From contig MU119260.1 of the NCBI GenBank assembly GCA_014904845.1, positions 186,001 through 250,000 on the forward strand: a DNA stretch of 64,000 nt, read 5' to 3'. Positions 24,099 to 37,208 of the stretch are shown piece after piece; within the stretch, counting starts at the first letter, position 1; each line of letters opens with the position of its first letter. Position numbers and translations under genes: made by a program. The notes beneath the pieces were generated by a model that made no database searches, was not told the DNA's origin, and worked only from the letters and a program-made list of their open reading frames with translations. The DNA comes from Acephala macrosclerotiorum. Lineage: Eukaryota > Ascomycota > Leotiomycetes > Helotiales > Mollisiaceae.

Positions 24099-24898
24099 TC
24101 AGGTCATGAGACTTTCAAAGCCCGCTGTTCCACAGCCATCTGGCAATTCGTAACATAGCACGGAGGTTTGGCTTTGGTAGAAGGCCCGATCGTAATCTTT
24201 GGGGAACTTTGATTCCATGCTGCCGCGTGGAATATTGTCGTAGGGTTCGACGAGGCATTCTGGGAGAACAGCGCCGATAGTGCCGTCATCGCAACCGGCG
24301 CAGGGACCTGTTGCTATAAAATAATGAAGCTTATTAGCTAAGCTAGTCCATAGTGATGAGAAAGGCGGTTTCATGAGCATCATGACTTTTTGATGGCCCG
24401 AAATGTGCATCAAAAGTTGACTTCTGAACAACGATAATGTCGATGCGGCTGGGTTACAGACCGCCGTAGTTATCAGTAGGGCTGCTCGCGGATCAGCAAC
24501 GTGTCCAGGTGGCTGAAGAACCTTCAGACGAAATCCGGCACACATCCCGACTTGCTGCAAGATTCGATAACGGGCGCGTTGGTGTCACTGCGAGACTTCG
24601 AGTCGATGTCGAGGTGCATTGGAAATGCTGTGTCCAGATGTAGGTACAGTAAATCTTCAGCCGTTCTCTATGTTGTGGAACCAGCCCACGTTTGGAAGGA
24701 TCCGAGAAGTGATACTTCGACGCCATCCTTAGCCATCAATTTGCTGTCAACCCGTATCGCATCTTAGAATCTGGTCCTGTAGGGGCCGGGCAGACGAATG
24801 CGATGAGCCCTGATGCCAACGAATGCTTCCAGATCCAGAATGGAAGCCAGGATGAAAGCCGGTCGCGCAGGGAAAAGATCTAAATCGGGTGGAGGCAT
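24099..24898 (-). pseudogene. Decayed gene of unknown family with several in-frame stops
   Basis: Reading the minus strand from ATG at 24898 in one frame gives protein-like sequence: FILASILDLEAFVGIRAHR, then MAKDGVEVSLLGSFQTWAG, LLYLHLDTAFPMHLDID and NAPVIESCSKSGC. The frame is broken at 24764-24766 (TAA), 24668-24670 (TAG) and 24524-24526 (TGA). Each lies where CAA, CAG or CGA would keep the frame open, all C-to-T changes. After a probable intron (GCTAATAAG branch, TTTATAG acceptor near 24315) comes a Cys-rich, acidic segment starting PCAGCDDGTIGAVLPEC and ending at a stop at 24099. I do not recognise the family; the Cys-rich end could suit a secreted protein. Codon-level coherence in a single frame is the main evidence. 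Confidence 0.5.
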
Positions 24899-26055
24899 GC
24901 AGCAGACCTTGAATATAATATCCCCTCATGCAGCAAGTTTGTCGTAGAGCTTCGGTAACAGTACTTGTTGGAATGTTATTGGAGAACCACTGGCGGACGT
25001 GCATCAGTATTACTTTGCCAACAAGTAGTGATGAGGAGGGCTGTGCATCTTTGACTTGAAAAATACGAAATGGCACTACAACGACTGTGCTCATACGGTA
25101 TGCAGCACATCTGCAAACTGCCATGCTCCTGCGCATCATTAGTCGTCAGAGCGGATTGATCGTGATACTCGCCAGCTCAGATGCAGACTTGAGACAGCCA
25201 TCTACCTCAGGTACAGGGCAGTCCTGACGAGATATCTTGCTGGCCTCATTCCCATCTGCTCTTGGACCGCCAAGATAACCCTAAGTTTCCCGAGTCAATT
25301 GAGGTTGTGATTCTGCAGGCTTGCAGCCAAAGTAATCATAATGTAAAAGGCTACTCTAGTATGCTCTAGAGTATTAGCCGCGGGGTCAGCAAGGAAGAAA
25401 CCAAAACCAGGACCAGGACCAGGAAATGGGATGTTGACGATTGTGGAGAAGATTGACATTGACCTTTTCGAGCCAGAAGGAGGTCGCAGCCAATGCCGTC
25501 GTGGTCGCCAGCTCCATGCGCAGCAAGGGAAAGAGCTGTGGAGGACGAGTAGCAACTCTCCCTGTGACGAAAAAAAAATCCACCACCAACAGGAAAATCA
25601 CGAATGTATCCTTGACCCTCCTCGATCCTCGACCGACATCATCTCCTACCTCTCTCTTCACCGTTTGCACCCGCATTCTTCTTCTTCTACCCGTTCCGCG
25701 GTTGGGTGGCTTTCTCCTTCTAGCTAACTAGCAGCACTCTCTGGCTCCCCTCCCTCTGTTGTGCTGCCGACATACGTAGCTGCTCTGCTCTGCTCTGCTC
25801 CATCACCGCGCAATACCTTCATACTTTCCCCAACCTGACCTGCGTCAGCGAGACCTTGTCTCTGCACACGCTCACGCATTTGATCTCCGGCCATATTTTG
25901 CCGCCATCGAATGGGCCAAGGACGGACGTGGGTTGATAACACAGAAGCGGGCGGGACAAGAGCGTGCGGCGTGATTGGGCACATGCGTCTAGAAACACAC
26001 ACCTTACCACTACCCCAAACGAAGGTCTGAGTGTGATCCCGTCACGTCGAATTCA
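24899..26055. other. Spacer and Ste20 5' region
   Basis: Up to about 25150 this may include upstream remnants of the decayed gene. The last 600 bases before the kinase start are C/T-rich with a (TCTGC) run near 25780-25800, as expected for a fungal promoter and 5' leader. No gene is supported. Confidence 0.4.
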
Positions 26056-28718
26056 ATGGAGGACCCCAAATCCAATCCCAAGCATTCGAAGAGACTCACC
26101 AAACGACCCCCTCCCAGTGTAGCAGCCAGCTTGTCGGTTACTGGTGGTGGCAGCGAACGTCAACAGTCACTGCGAAGCCAAACCAGCACCACCAATCTGC
26201 AGCGATCTCCATCCGCGCCTCAGCATCCTCAATCGCAGCAACGATACACTCACTCTCGACAAACCACGTCTCCAGGCTCTATCGCGTACAACTCCTCTAA
26301 CTCGTCTCTGGATCGCCAGATCTCTGCGCCTTCTCCCATACTTGACCTCACCGAGGTGTACAGCCCGGCTCCAAGTCAAGGTGGGGTGTCATACAATTCT
26401 CAATCTCATTCAACGCGTCACACTCTCTCCGACAAGACTTCGCAGGAGTTCATCGGAGCACCGTTTGATGGATCGGGAATCCTGAATCGATTATCTGGAT
26501 ACCAGAGCTCTCTGCGACGGCCGCCTCCGCCCCCTCTCACCCACACGGCGCCCAACCTGCATATGATGAGCCCGCCTCTCAGACAATCTGCGAGCTTTTC
26601 ATCTGGCGACAAGATGAATGAGAAGTCGAAGGCTCGTACGAGCGATGGTCAATCGTCAGGGAAGCGATTCTCAGATGAGACCAAGGACCCGAAGACAGGA
26701 ATGATTAGGAAGAAGTCTGGATTATCAGGACTCATGAGCAACATGCTGGGATCGCCTCGAACACCAAAGATCTCAGCACCTGAGAACCCAGTACACGTCA
26801 CACATGTAGGCTACGACAACCAGACCGGACAATTCACGGTAAGTTTGGAGTCGAATTGGAGAAAAGCGCGTTTGCTGACCGATTTAGGGACTTCCCCAAG
26901 ACTGGGCGCGTATATTAGAACAGGCGGGGGTTTCGAAGAAGGAACAAGCAGAAGCAGATCAAGGTGTGCTCAAGAACGTAGTAGACTTCTATAAGATCAA
27001 TGCCGAGAAAGGCGACGAGGACATATGGGATAAGATACCACAGGCACGAGTTCCAGACTTGAGAATTGGCACGTCAACACCAGGACCCCTCTCTCCGGGA
27101 TTGCTGAACACACCGAACTACTCGGCGCTGTCAAGTCCACCAGCAAGTCCTAGATTCCCTGCGAACCATGAGACAAGCTTCGAGAACCCTCGTTCGCCGC
27201 CTCCCGTTCCACGTCCCGGACAGAGTCCTCAGATCTTACAGTCGAAGGATATGAACGGAATGGTTCCAACACGTCCTGCGCCGAGACCTCCAGTTGCATA
27301 TCCGACACGCGCAGCACCACCTCCCCCTAAGGACTCAGGAATTGGTATGCCACGTCAGAGTGAGGATCTGCCGGCGCTTGCCTACGTTCCTCCAACTCAG
27401 CAAGACACGTCCACAATGCTGCCGGAAGAACTCAGATCACGCTCTAACTCCCGAGTCAACGGCATGTCTGCAACTTACGCACCCTCCCAAGTCCAGGTCT
27501 CGTCCCCTCAAGTTGTATATCAACAACAAATGCAACAACAGCAACAAAATCAGTTGCAGAGCGTCAGCCGTAATCCGAGCAAACGTCAACAAAACGGTCC
27601 GGTCCCTCAGAATAATGTCGATATTGACAATGGAATCCCTCACCCGAGTCAGCAAATCAGAGTTCGACAACAGGATCAAGCTCGTGCTCGGCCGCGTCAA
27701 CGACAAGCTCCTAATACTGATATCGTAGCTCGACTTACCCAAATCTGCAGTAAAGGCGATCCTCGCGAGATCTATGAAGATTTGGTAAAGATTGGTCAAG
27801 GTGCGTCTGGTGGTGTTTTCACGGGCCACAAGAAGGACAACTTCAGTTTGGTCGCGATCAAGCAAATGAACCTCGAGCAGCAACCAAAGAAGGAATTGAT
27901 CATTAACGAGATCATTGTCATGAAGGACAGTAGACACCCAAACATTGTCAATTTCATCGACAGTTTTCTGATTCAAGGCGAGTTGTGGGTTATCATGGAG
28001 TACATGGAGGGTGGCAGTCTTACTGACGTCGTGACATTCAACATCATGACTGAGGGACAAATTGCTGCAGTTTGCCGCGAGACTCTTATGGGTTTGCAGC
28101 ATTTACACTCTAAGGGCGTCATTCATCGAGACATCAAGTCGGACAACATCTTGCTTTCTAATGAGGGCAACATCAAGCTGAGTACGTATTTTACTCGATT
28201 TGAAAGCCGTGATCTAATTTTGGTTTAGCTGATTTCGGTTTTTGCGCACAAATCAATGAGCACCAGAGCAAGCGATCGACTATGGTTGGCACACCCTACT
28301 GGATGGCACCTGAAGTCGTCACTCGCAAGGAGTATGGCCGTAAGGTTGATATCTGGTCGCTGGGCATTATGGCCATTGAGATGATTGAAGGAGAGCCACC
28401 CTATCTTACGGAGTCACCACTACGAGCACTCTATCTTATTGCGACCAATGGCACCCCTACTGTCAAGGAGCCTCAAAACCTGTCAGCTGTCTTCCAAGAC
28501 TTCTTGTCCTTTGCTTTGAAGGTCGATCCTGAGAAGAGAGCTAGCGCGCATGATCTATTGAGAGTAAGTCATCAACTCTATGACGAGAGTCCCAAGAACT
28601 AACACCTTTCCAGCACGATTTCATGAAGAAATGTGCCGATCTTGCCAGCCTATCACCCCTCGTACGTTCTGCTCGATCAGCTCGTGCACAGGAGAAGGCG
28701 AGCAAGATGGCCGCATGA
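26056..28718 (+). CDS. ste20: p21-activated protein kinase, Ste20/PAK1 class
   Basis: Four exons (26056-26838, 26888-28181, 28229-28563, 28614-28718) join in phase for 838 residues. The first 235 residues are disordered, Ser/Pro-rich, with a [11 protein letters not shown] segment typical of Ste20 orthologues. Residues about 239-266 are a CRIB motif ([16 protein letters not shown], then GQFTGLP) that binds GTP-Cdc42/Rac. No PH domain precedes it, which separates it from Cla4. A Pro-rich and Gln-rich linker ([11 protein letters not shown]) leads to the kinase at about 555-810: glycine loop [10 protein letters not shown], lysine in VAIKQMN, catalytic [11 protein letters not shown] spanning the second splice site, and [11 protein letters not shown] in the activation segment. 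It acts in polarity, mating or hyphal fusion and MAPK signalling. All key catalytic residues are present, so it should be active. Confidence 0.93.
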
Positions 28719-31608
28719 ACACAACAACCCCACTGTAAGAGTTTCGTATAAAGCTACCTTGGTACCGGTACCTACCGACTACACCACACACCTCTCCTTG
28801 CTTTTCAACCTTGTTCACTGTTTCCATGTTTCCGGGCGGCTCGCTCAACAAAAGCACACGCACTACACAAACCGTTATGAAAGAAAGAAAGCATTGGCGT
28901 TTAGGAGGGGCTTGTTTTGCTCGACATTGGCACGGCGTTTCTCGGCTCTGGTTCTATTCTCCAGGCAGGCCACCTTCTCAATATGTACAGCGAGATGAGA
29001 TGAGAAACTGGCGGGCCAAACATCTTCGACAAAATCCTTTACTCGAACCGTTCTGAGGCTTTTACTGGATTAGCGATGTCAGATTTAGGGTTGGAATAAG
29101 TGTGATTTATATCACATGTTGTCTGGGTATTACAAAACGAATTCATTGATGGATGGATATGATGGACTAGTTATTGGGGATGAACATGAATGATGAGAAA
29201 CTGGAGGAATTGCATTTGGGGATGAGAAGATGATTGATGATTGATAGATGCGTTATTGCATCTGGGGATGGATGGATCATTGTCATACGGTCGACCTTTA
29301 TGGACGATGTAAGATGGTGAGATGAGGTGTGAAGCGTTGAAGGTGCTGGATGGCGGGGGTTCTATGCGATGCTGTCAATTGCCAGGAATGATGTGGCATC
29401 AGCGGCGTTGATGGTAGGATGGCGTGGGCGTCGTGGTTTCAGATACTGGAGCTTACAAGGTAGAGGATCAATTGATTCATTCGCCTTTCAACCTTCGTAT
29501 CCTGTGTGGTGCTTTGAACTGTGACATATCTGTGCTGTAGGTTCTTTGAAGAGGTTTGCCTGGGATGGGGCTTGCCTGAGGTAAGTTTGCCCCGCCTCTG
29601 TGGGATTGGTTTCACTTAGATGGGCAAAGCTGACTGGGTGTTCATCAGTCAGGATCTCAGATGCTTGCGTCTTTCTCACATCCTAAGTGAGCAGATTTTT
29701 GAAGACTTCAGTCTATTAGCTGTATATTCAAGTTCGCCTGCCATATCATCTTTGAAGTCTGAGAAGAGTTGCATGCAGTCTTTGCCATAGACAGAGAGAG
29801 ATAGAAGCTGCCCAAATGCCAGCCTTTCCAGCCGACAGTCCGGGATCTACTTACTGCATTACCATTTTTATATCAAGCAAAAGAAAAAGGAACGGCAAAC
29901 TGGTAGCTAGAGTTTGGGTGGGATGTTTGTTACGACACACAATGCAAGTAGACCCTCTGTTCCGCAGATCTTTAGATAGCGCCATGCTCACTCACTATTC
30001 TCTGTCCCTTGAAGAAAGAAGTTGGGATTTTACTCACTTGAGAGTAAACGGATACTTAGGCAGTGGCACCTCGTTTACTAGGTGGTGATAGATAGCAGCG
30101 ATTCAAAGAACGAAAAGTTGCAGGATAGAAGGCACAAGTGACAAGTCACAACTGGAAAGTATGCCGATGATGTAGCAGAGCAAGAGGTTATGGGTGGTAG
30201 CGATTTGTCTATTGAGCTAGGACTCGTAGCCTGAAGAAAACACGGAGAGGAGAAGTGTAATTTGCAACACATCAGCGAATAGAAAACATATATACTGTAC
30301 GAGAAGATCGGTGAACGTGACAGCAGCTCCTGTGCCTTTGGTCACAAAAGTGTGTCTTTCACCAAACTACGCTTTCAAGATCAGTTAACACCATATATCT
30401 CCGCGAGCACCATCCATCAGCGAAAAGCAAAAAAAAAGACAGCAAAATACAAGAAATCTTCACACTCCATGACAACACAATCACGGAGCTGCTTGTAATG
30501 AATGTCCTTACTCCTGCGATCAGCCAGTCAACGGGAAGCCATCAGCCAAAAATATATATATATAACTGTAACAAAGATATCAGCGAAGAGGTAAAATTTG
30601 TGCAAACGAGTAGGGATCACCGTGTTTGAGAGCCGCATCACATCTTAACAACACCCATCATTTCCCCACCCAAAAGTATCTGGACTTGAAACTATTGGTA
30701 ACGTGGTCAAGCTTCTGTTTTGTTTCTGAGCATATAGAGGAAAGATCAAAGGTAAGAAGTTTGATGAGAAGACGAGCTTCGAAGCTTGTGTTGTCATTCT
30801 CCTTCTTAGCTTGTGATCTTGGTTGAGCAGTGAAGAAATTGAAGTGTTGGAGGCTTTCATGAGAACCACTTGATGTCACAATTCGTCGGATTCAATGGAG
30901 AGGGGAAATTTGAAGAGCTTGAGAAGGTGAGTTGAGCTGTATGGGATGTTTAGGATTGGTTGAGGGCTCTGGGGAGGTGGGAGTGCTGAGATGTGGTGGG
31001 AGATTGAGGGTTTGATTATACTTGGGGGTTGTGAGTCAAAGCGGCGATGGTGAATTTTGGATTCAGCACTATGCTGGATCGGTCGCAATGATGGTTAGCT
31101 GCCGAGGCAAGTTGGTGGAAAGATGGAGTTGGCATCGTGAAGTCTGCGAGACTGGAGATGATTGCAAGGCTGAACGGCGGGAGGCGCTGTTGGTAATGAT
31201 GGGAAATTGGAGCGAAAAGTCAGGTGGTAAGAATGACCAGATGCTGTGGGCGGGATAGCATGTCACAGATATTCGAAGCAAAGGCTCACAAAGTATTGTG
31301 CAGAATCTAACGCCCCATTTTATTACCTCAAGTAGAAGCAACGATCTAAAAACTCCCGCAAGCCAAGTCTCAATGGTAGGAAACGCACTCGCGGAAAAAG
31401 CAAAATCCAGGCTATGACCCCACCTCCAGTTCAATATGCCATTCTCCACCTCCCCTTTAGTATTCCTGCCCAACATGGCCTTCCTCCAATATTTTTTGAT
31501 TGCGTGATGGGGGTTTTTTGTGATGTGTTCGCAGAAAATTGACAAGACCGCCGAATGGCTATATACTCCCCTAAAATCCCTCGCCAGGGAATCCCTCCTC
31601 ATTATCCT
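28719..31608. other. 2.9 kb gene-poor spacer
   Basis: It begins with the Ste20 3' region and ends at the stop of the SDR gene. Open frames occur on both strands, the longest about 177 codons on the minus strand at 31069-31602, but amino-acid content is unlike protein and no splice-supported gene could be built. There is a short (AT)n run near 30550. A non-coding transcript is possible but not supported. Confidence 0.4.
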
Positions 31609-32990
31609 TCAGTAAAGGGTGTAGCCGCCATCGATGATGACATTGCTGCCAGTCATGAAGGCAGAGGCGTCGGAGGCAAGGAGGACGGCGAGACCGTTGA
31701 GGTCTTCGACGGCACCGAGACGGTTTTGGGGAGTGAGAGAGCGCCAGATCTTCTTCTGGGCATCGAGGGCGGGGACGTTGTTCAGGGCGGTGTCCATGTA
31801 ACCTGGTAACTGGGTGTTAGTGGCTTGTGAAAATGAGGTGATGAGGTTTGGTGAGTGTGGGTCGATCTCAGCGCCGAATGGTTGGAGGCGAGAGATTGAT
31901 TTAGGCTAAATTCAGGGAGATGAAGAAGCAAAAAATGGGAACTTACCAGGAGAGATGCAGTTAACACGGATGTTGTACTTAGCCCACTCAGCGGCCAAAG
32001 ACTTTCCGAGTTGAATGACACCAGCCTTCGAGGCGTTGTAGCAGCATTGTTCTTGTGGGTAGTTGACAATCGAGCCTGACATGGAGGCGATGAAGATGAT
32101 GGATCCAGGCTTGTTTGCAGAGATCATGTGCTTGCCGACGGCCTGAGCCATGAGGAAGGAACCGTTGAGGTTGATGTCGATCAATCTGGCGAACTTCTTT
32201 GTGTCGTACGACTCGGCAGGCATGTTGGAACTGCGAAAACAGCAAGTTAGCATTCGGTCTCTCCCAGAGGGAAACGCGTGAGTTTCGGTTGGCAGAGGAA
32301 GAACTTACTCAGCGATACCGGCAGAGTTGATCAAGACATCAGGGACACCATAAGCCTCAACGATGGCGTTGATAGACTCATTGATGGCGTTCTCGTCGCG
32401 GACGTCGACATTATAGAAAGCGACCGGGATGGAGTCGCCAGTCAACTTGTGCAGCTCAGCAACGGCCTCTTCGCCGGTGGCTGGGTTTGCGTCCATGATG
32501 ATCAAAGCCTTAGCTCCAGCCTCAGCGCAGGCCTGGGCCATGTTGTATCCGAGTCCTCGAGCACCACTAGATCGACATGTTAGCGCTTGCATTTACGCCC
32601 CGCGTATATGCGGCGGATTAAGGGGAAGCAAAAAGATGCGCTCGCAAAGATCAGGAGTATGCAAGGAGTTCAAGAGATTGGGAGAGCTTACCCAGTAACA
32701 ACAACAACCTTGTTCATCAGGGTCATCGACTGCATGGTGCGGGGGAGCTGGGAGTAGAGGTTCTTGCTGAGAGGGCCATTCTTCTCTGGGGTCTGGTCGA
32801 CCTTGATGGTGGCGCGCTCGAGGTGACCGTCAGTGTAGGTGGCAGCAGAAACCTCACTGGCAGCGACGTTCTCTGGGACGGGCTCACGCAGGCGTGCACC
32901 AGCGGTGAAGGAGGCTCGAGGAACCTTTGCGAAGGAAGGGGCTGCGACGCGGGAAGCGCGTGCTGCGCGGACAACTTGACGGGAGAACAT
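31609..32990 (-). CDS. Short-chain dehydrogenase, probably a mitochondrial sugar-alcohol (arabinitol/xylulose type) dehydrogenase
   Basis: Four exons (32990-32692, 32566-32309, 32230-31947, 31802-31609) join in phase for 344 residues, about 90 longer than a minimal SDR. The extra N-terminus (MFSRQVVRAARASRV, then RASFTAGARL) is an Arg-rich mitochondrial targeting sequence. The SDR core has the cofactor motif VTGGARGLGYNMA across intron 1, the NxAG strand as INSAGIA, catalytic Ser in IASMSGSIVN and the YxxxK pair in YNASKAG. The C-terminus SNVIIDGGYTLY is classical. Similar fungal proteins are called D-arabinitol 2-dehydrogenase, L-xylulose reductase or sorbitol dehydrogenase; the substrate cannot be decided here. 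An Asp after the second strand (IIMDAN) favours NAD(H). Confidence 0.82.
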
Positions 32991-35900
32991 CTTGTTGTTT
33001 GTGTGTAGGAGTTGTAATTAAAGGTTGTAGTAAGGGTTGAAGGTGTATGGAAGTTCTTCTGTGTGCGGAAGAAGGATTGTTTGCAGATCGAAAGAAGTTG
33101 TGCGGAGGATGGAAGTTTCGGAAACGAGGCGGATCGAGGACTTTTTATATCCTGTGCGGTTGGAAATTCGAAATGATGCCCCACCAAAGATCTAATTCAC
33201 GCGTATAACCAATGTCTTCTGCAGCTCGGTTTTATGTTCGAATGGAAACAGAAACTCCTGAGGCTTTTCTGTGGACTGAAGAGGGAATTCTTTTCTGACT
33301 GCCAACGTCAGCACACGATTTCCTTTCAGCTCCAGATGTCGTTTGACTGACCTGAATGCAAAGAAGTTGTTGCAGGAAGGTGTGCCAAAGAGGAACGCTT
33401 TTTGCAAGTGCTTGAAGCAAACAAGACCGTATATATGTATATGGAAAGGACGACGGTGTAGTGGTGTATAAAATCGGAAGGAATCCCAGCGCTTGGTCTT
33501 CCTATTAATCTCGGATCGCTAAAACGAGCAAAGTCTAGATGCGAGCAAACAAAGAAGGATGTCTATGAAGCTGTAATTCGAGTAGTTTTCCCTGGCGGCG
33601 GCGCTCTATTATATCTAGAACTCGAGTTGTCAGGCAATGTGGCTTGGTAATAGGACACCGTTTCGTATCCGTCACGAGGAGAGCAAGTGCGAACCTGAAG
33701 AAACAAACTTTTTCTAAAAACAAACGCCGTTGGTTCCTGGCAGATGCGACACAAGGCTGAACGGGCGGAGAAGTGGCAGAAGAGGCAGCTGAAGCAATTC
33801 TGAAGAGTGATATGAGGTGTTTCTTTGAAAGGGGCACAGAAGGTTGAATGTATATGGGGGGGCAAGAGGTCGAGGGAGGTCAGGTTTTCTAGAAAATTTT
33901 AAGTGAGGGTCTGATAACGCCGCTGCCCTGTATCTGACTAGGTTCTGGTGCCCAGATTACAGAGCAGGAGGGTCGATGTGGGCTAGGCAAGGGAGTGCCA
34001 GGGTAGCTGCACGGTAGCTCCAAGGGACGTGCACAGTGCATCTCCGTACAATTTAGGGGAAACGACGCGGTGGTGTGTAGGGGTTCGTAGGGGTCAGCCA
34101 CAATCCCTCCTCATCAAATCCACATTCCTCATTCTCTTTCCTGCACGCATAGTAACTACTACCCACTACCAACCCACTGCAACCCACCACGGTCCATCAA
34201 ATACGCTCCCAGCTCAAGTCAGTCGACACTATTGGCACACTGGGTCCAGGATGCCGGTTCCGGAGAATAGCAGTTATCAATGCTTCAAGGGTCACACCTT
34301 AGGGTCGCTTTCGGGCTCATCCTCGACCTCGAAACGACGACAGCACCGTGGGGGTTGCAACGACATGAGAAGTACGAGGCGGTGTGTCGTCCGACAACAT
34401 GCTTCCACCACCACTCGTTCACCACTGCCCCAGGTACAGTACTACCACCAGGACAGGCAGCAATTTACGGTATCTATTAGCAATATGGGATGCCTTTTCC
34501 ATACTTTAGTGTAGTAGTAGATGCTCTAGATGCTCGGCTCCGACGAGCCAGCAATTATTGATCAGCTGGACATGTTCAGACCAGCGCCAGGGAGTCACAG
34601 CACAAGCTGTCACAGTCGGGGAGATCAAACCACGGCTACCCGGCGGCTGACGAGGCGAGAGTTCTTGGACGGTACCGAGTATGTCTCACACTCGCAACTA
34701 CAAACCATGTTGTCACACAAGCGTTGGTTGGGCAATTTTGAAATTTCGATATCCATTTCCTTGTGAATCACAGCCGCGCCCAGTTACTCGAGCAATGAGG
34801 ACCTCTCAAACATGCATGTGGAGCTATCCCCGAACACAATTCAGTAGCCTTGTGCTCACAGGAGGTCGACGGAAAGCTGGGATCTGATAATGGTGAGAGG
34901 TTATGCAGGCCCGTTCTATTCTATTGGTTGAGACCTCTTTACTTTCGTGCAGGGCGTAATATCACTCAAGTTATAGTAATCGTATATTTTCTATTTATGC
35001 ATATCTCGAATATCCTATGAGGACAAGAGATTTTAGTCAATGAAACCATGAGAATTTCCTGGCTATTACTATATTTAGTTTAGATAGATTCGAGAAGCTC
35101 GGACAGAAAATGTACGATTATTACGCCCTGGTACGGAAGTACACGAAAAGATGCGCCAGACGATCTCGTGCCCGTGAACACTTATTTCAAAGTCTTGGAT
35201 ACCAGAACCCGAAGAGCGAGTTCTCCTCTTTTCTGGAGAAAGGTCTGTAACTCCGGAATTGCCATCCTACTCAGCCACCTATCTAGACCAAAGCACAGAG
35301 CAGATACGCAACCACGGATGTGGATGTCCGAGGGTCACAGTGACACATGGTCTGCTCATGGCGGTGAGTGGAACGGTGGGAGACTCAAATGTCGCTCTCA
35401 ACAAAAATGTCTTGCAGGTAAGCCCATCCCATCCACAATCCCACGTCCAACGGATGGCTTGAGCGTGCGCGCAGCGAGCAGACAGATGCGAGAGACAACA
35501 AGCATAATCATCATCTAATGCATTGAAAAGTGTGAATTACCGCTGTCCACGACATTCCTTTTGCTGCTTCCATAGTCAGACCATGCGATTGCGGCTTACG
35601 ATTAACGTTTAGTTGTCTCCTTGGCTAGTGGCTGGAGTGAAAGACATCCGGCCGTGACGGCGTGGGATGGCAAAGACAGCTTGGAAATGAAAAACGCCAC
35701 AGTCATTCTCGCTTGACCACAAGGCTTCTAGAAGGAAATGTCCCGGTACCAGGATAAGGGTTGGTTTAATGGGGATTGGTCTAAGCTGCTTTCAGCCTTC
35801 ACATTCCACGTTTCTGTCTCCATTAGGCATAAACTGCGAGACAGCCCAACCACAACGCTCCCGCGCGGTACGAGTTCAATATCTGATGCTATTCTCAGGT

Positions 35901-37208
35901 GTTTTCAGTCACAGACACAATAAGCAATGCCGAGTACGTTTATCATACCACCAAGCCCTCCAAGCAAATATTTCCTTCTTCGCACAAACTTTTGCCAAGA
36001 ACGAAGATTAAGCTCTTGGCACCAATCCTAATATCAAAAAGAGACTTTCACTTTAATCCGCTTTCAGATACGAAGCAAAACCATATATGCCTAATAGGGG
36101 AATGAACCCCTTCCCATCTCTTGGTCGCCCACAATCCCTGAAGATCCGGAGCCCAAGCGACCGAGACCGACCCCCAATCCTCATTCCCGGGCTGAAACAT
36201 CTAATCATAGAATTCTGACTCGTGACGTGAAATGTATTTTCTTCTGGAGTATTGTCACGAGTCGACCTCGAGACTCTTTGCGAGATTTCTCCTTCGTATT
36301 GTGTACTTGTCATGAAGTTGTCATTTAGCAAAGTCACGCAGATATTAGCAAGTTGTCATACCATTCAGAAGGTTCCGTCCTACGGTGTGGTTAACGAACC
36401 TTTCGGAAGTGGCCGAAAAAGCTTTTCGAACAAATCATCAAGAGTCAAGTATCGCACAACACATATTCAGGTGTCCATCTTGGCATCCTTGGATATGGAG
36501 TCCGTACTCTGCAGTCGTAATGCCGTCCACAATTCTAGATGCAGCTAAAGAGTCAGGACCAGAGGATGATCACCTTGGTCTGCAGTTGCACTAGCGATAC
36601 CAGCCAGTATCCTATCGCAATCCCTTTGCTGCGGCTGTAGAGCGGTTAAGATGTTTGAATTAATTGACTGGATTGCATCTTGGTTGATTCTGTCGGCACC
36701 AATTTTCGTGTTCTCAATCAGCACAAGTTACAATTAAGAAGGCAAGAGCAGCATGATTGAATCCAACATTCCATTTCCTTTTGTTGCGAGATCGCATGCT
36801 CTTTTCTGTTCTTCATTCTTTACCAAAGCACTTTTATCCACAATTGGAAACAAGGTTTCTTCCCTACTCTCCTCTTTCTTCATTTCAACTATTCCCGCAT
36901 CAGCACAGCACGCGCAGCACCACTTCTTTCTTCATGTTCCTCAATTTTGGCCTCGAGTTCCGTCACGCCTGCTTTTCTAATTTTCTTATCTTGAGGTCGC
37001 CAGTTTTGAATGCAATTGTTCGGTCGCAATCGCTTCGCCCCAATCCGGCGAAATGCTTCCAACGCCAAAAGCACCGGATTCAGAATCTCAAGTTTTCTTT
37101 GTCATCCACTTAGCAGAGCTCTATCCTGGGGTTCGATAGGTGAACGGCGCTGAACGATTTCTTGATTTCCAACGACGACAATTAGCTCGACGAAAATCTG
37201 TTTTCAAG
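32991..37208. other. 4.2 kb gene-poor spacer
   Basis: It begins with the SDR 5' region and ends in the 5' leader of the RING gene, which is C/T-rich from about 36750. Frames of 60-160 codons occur on both strands (for example plus 34029-34514 and 35168-35518), but none has domain-like or splice-supported content. I see no repeat array, tRNA or transposon. Confidence 0.4.

Noticed and set aside
31069..31602. 177-codon minus-strand frame upstream of the SDR stop
   Set aside because: Amino-acid content is not protein-like, it overlaps the 3' region of a real gene, and no domain, signal or splice support was seen.
34029..34514. 161-codon plus-strand frame
   Set aside because: Low-complexity, His/Ser/Arg-rich random-looking sequence without a recognisable motif.
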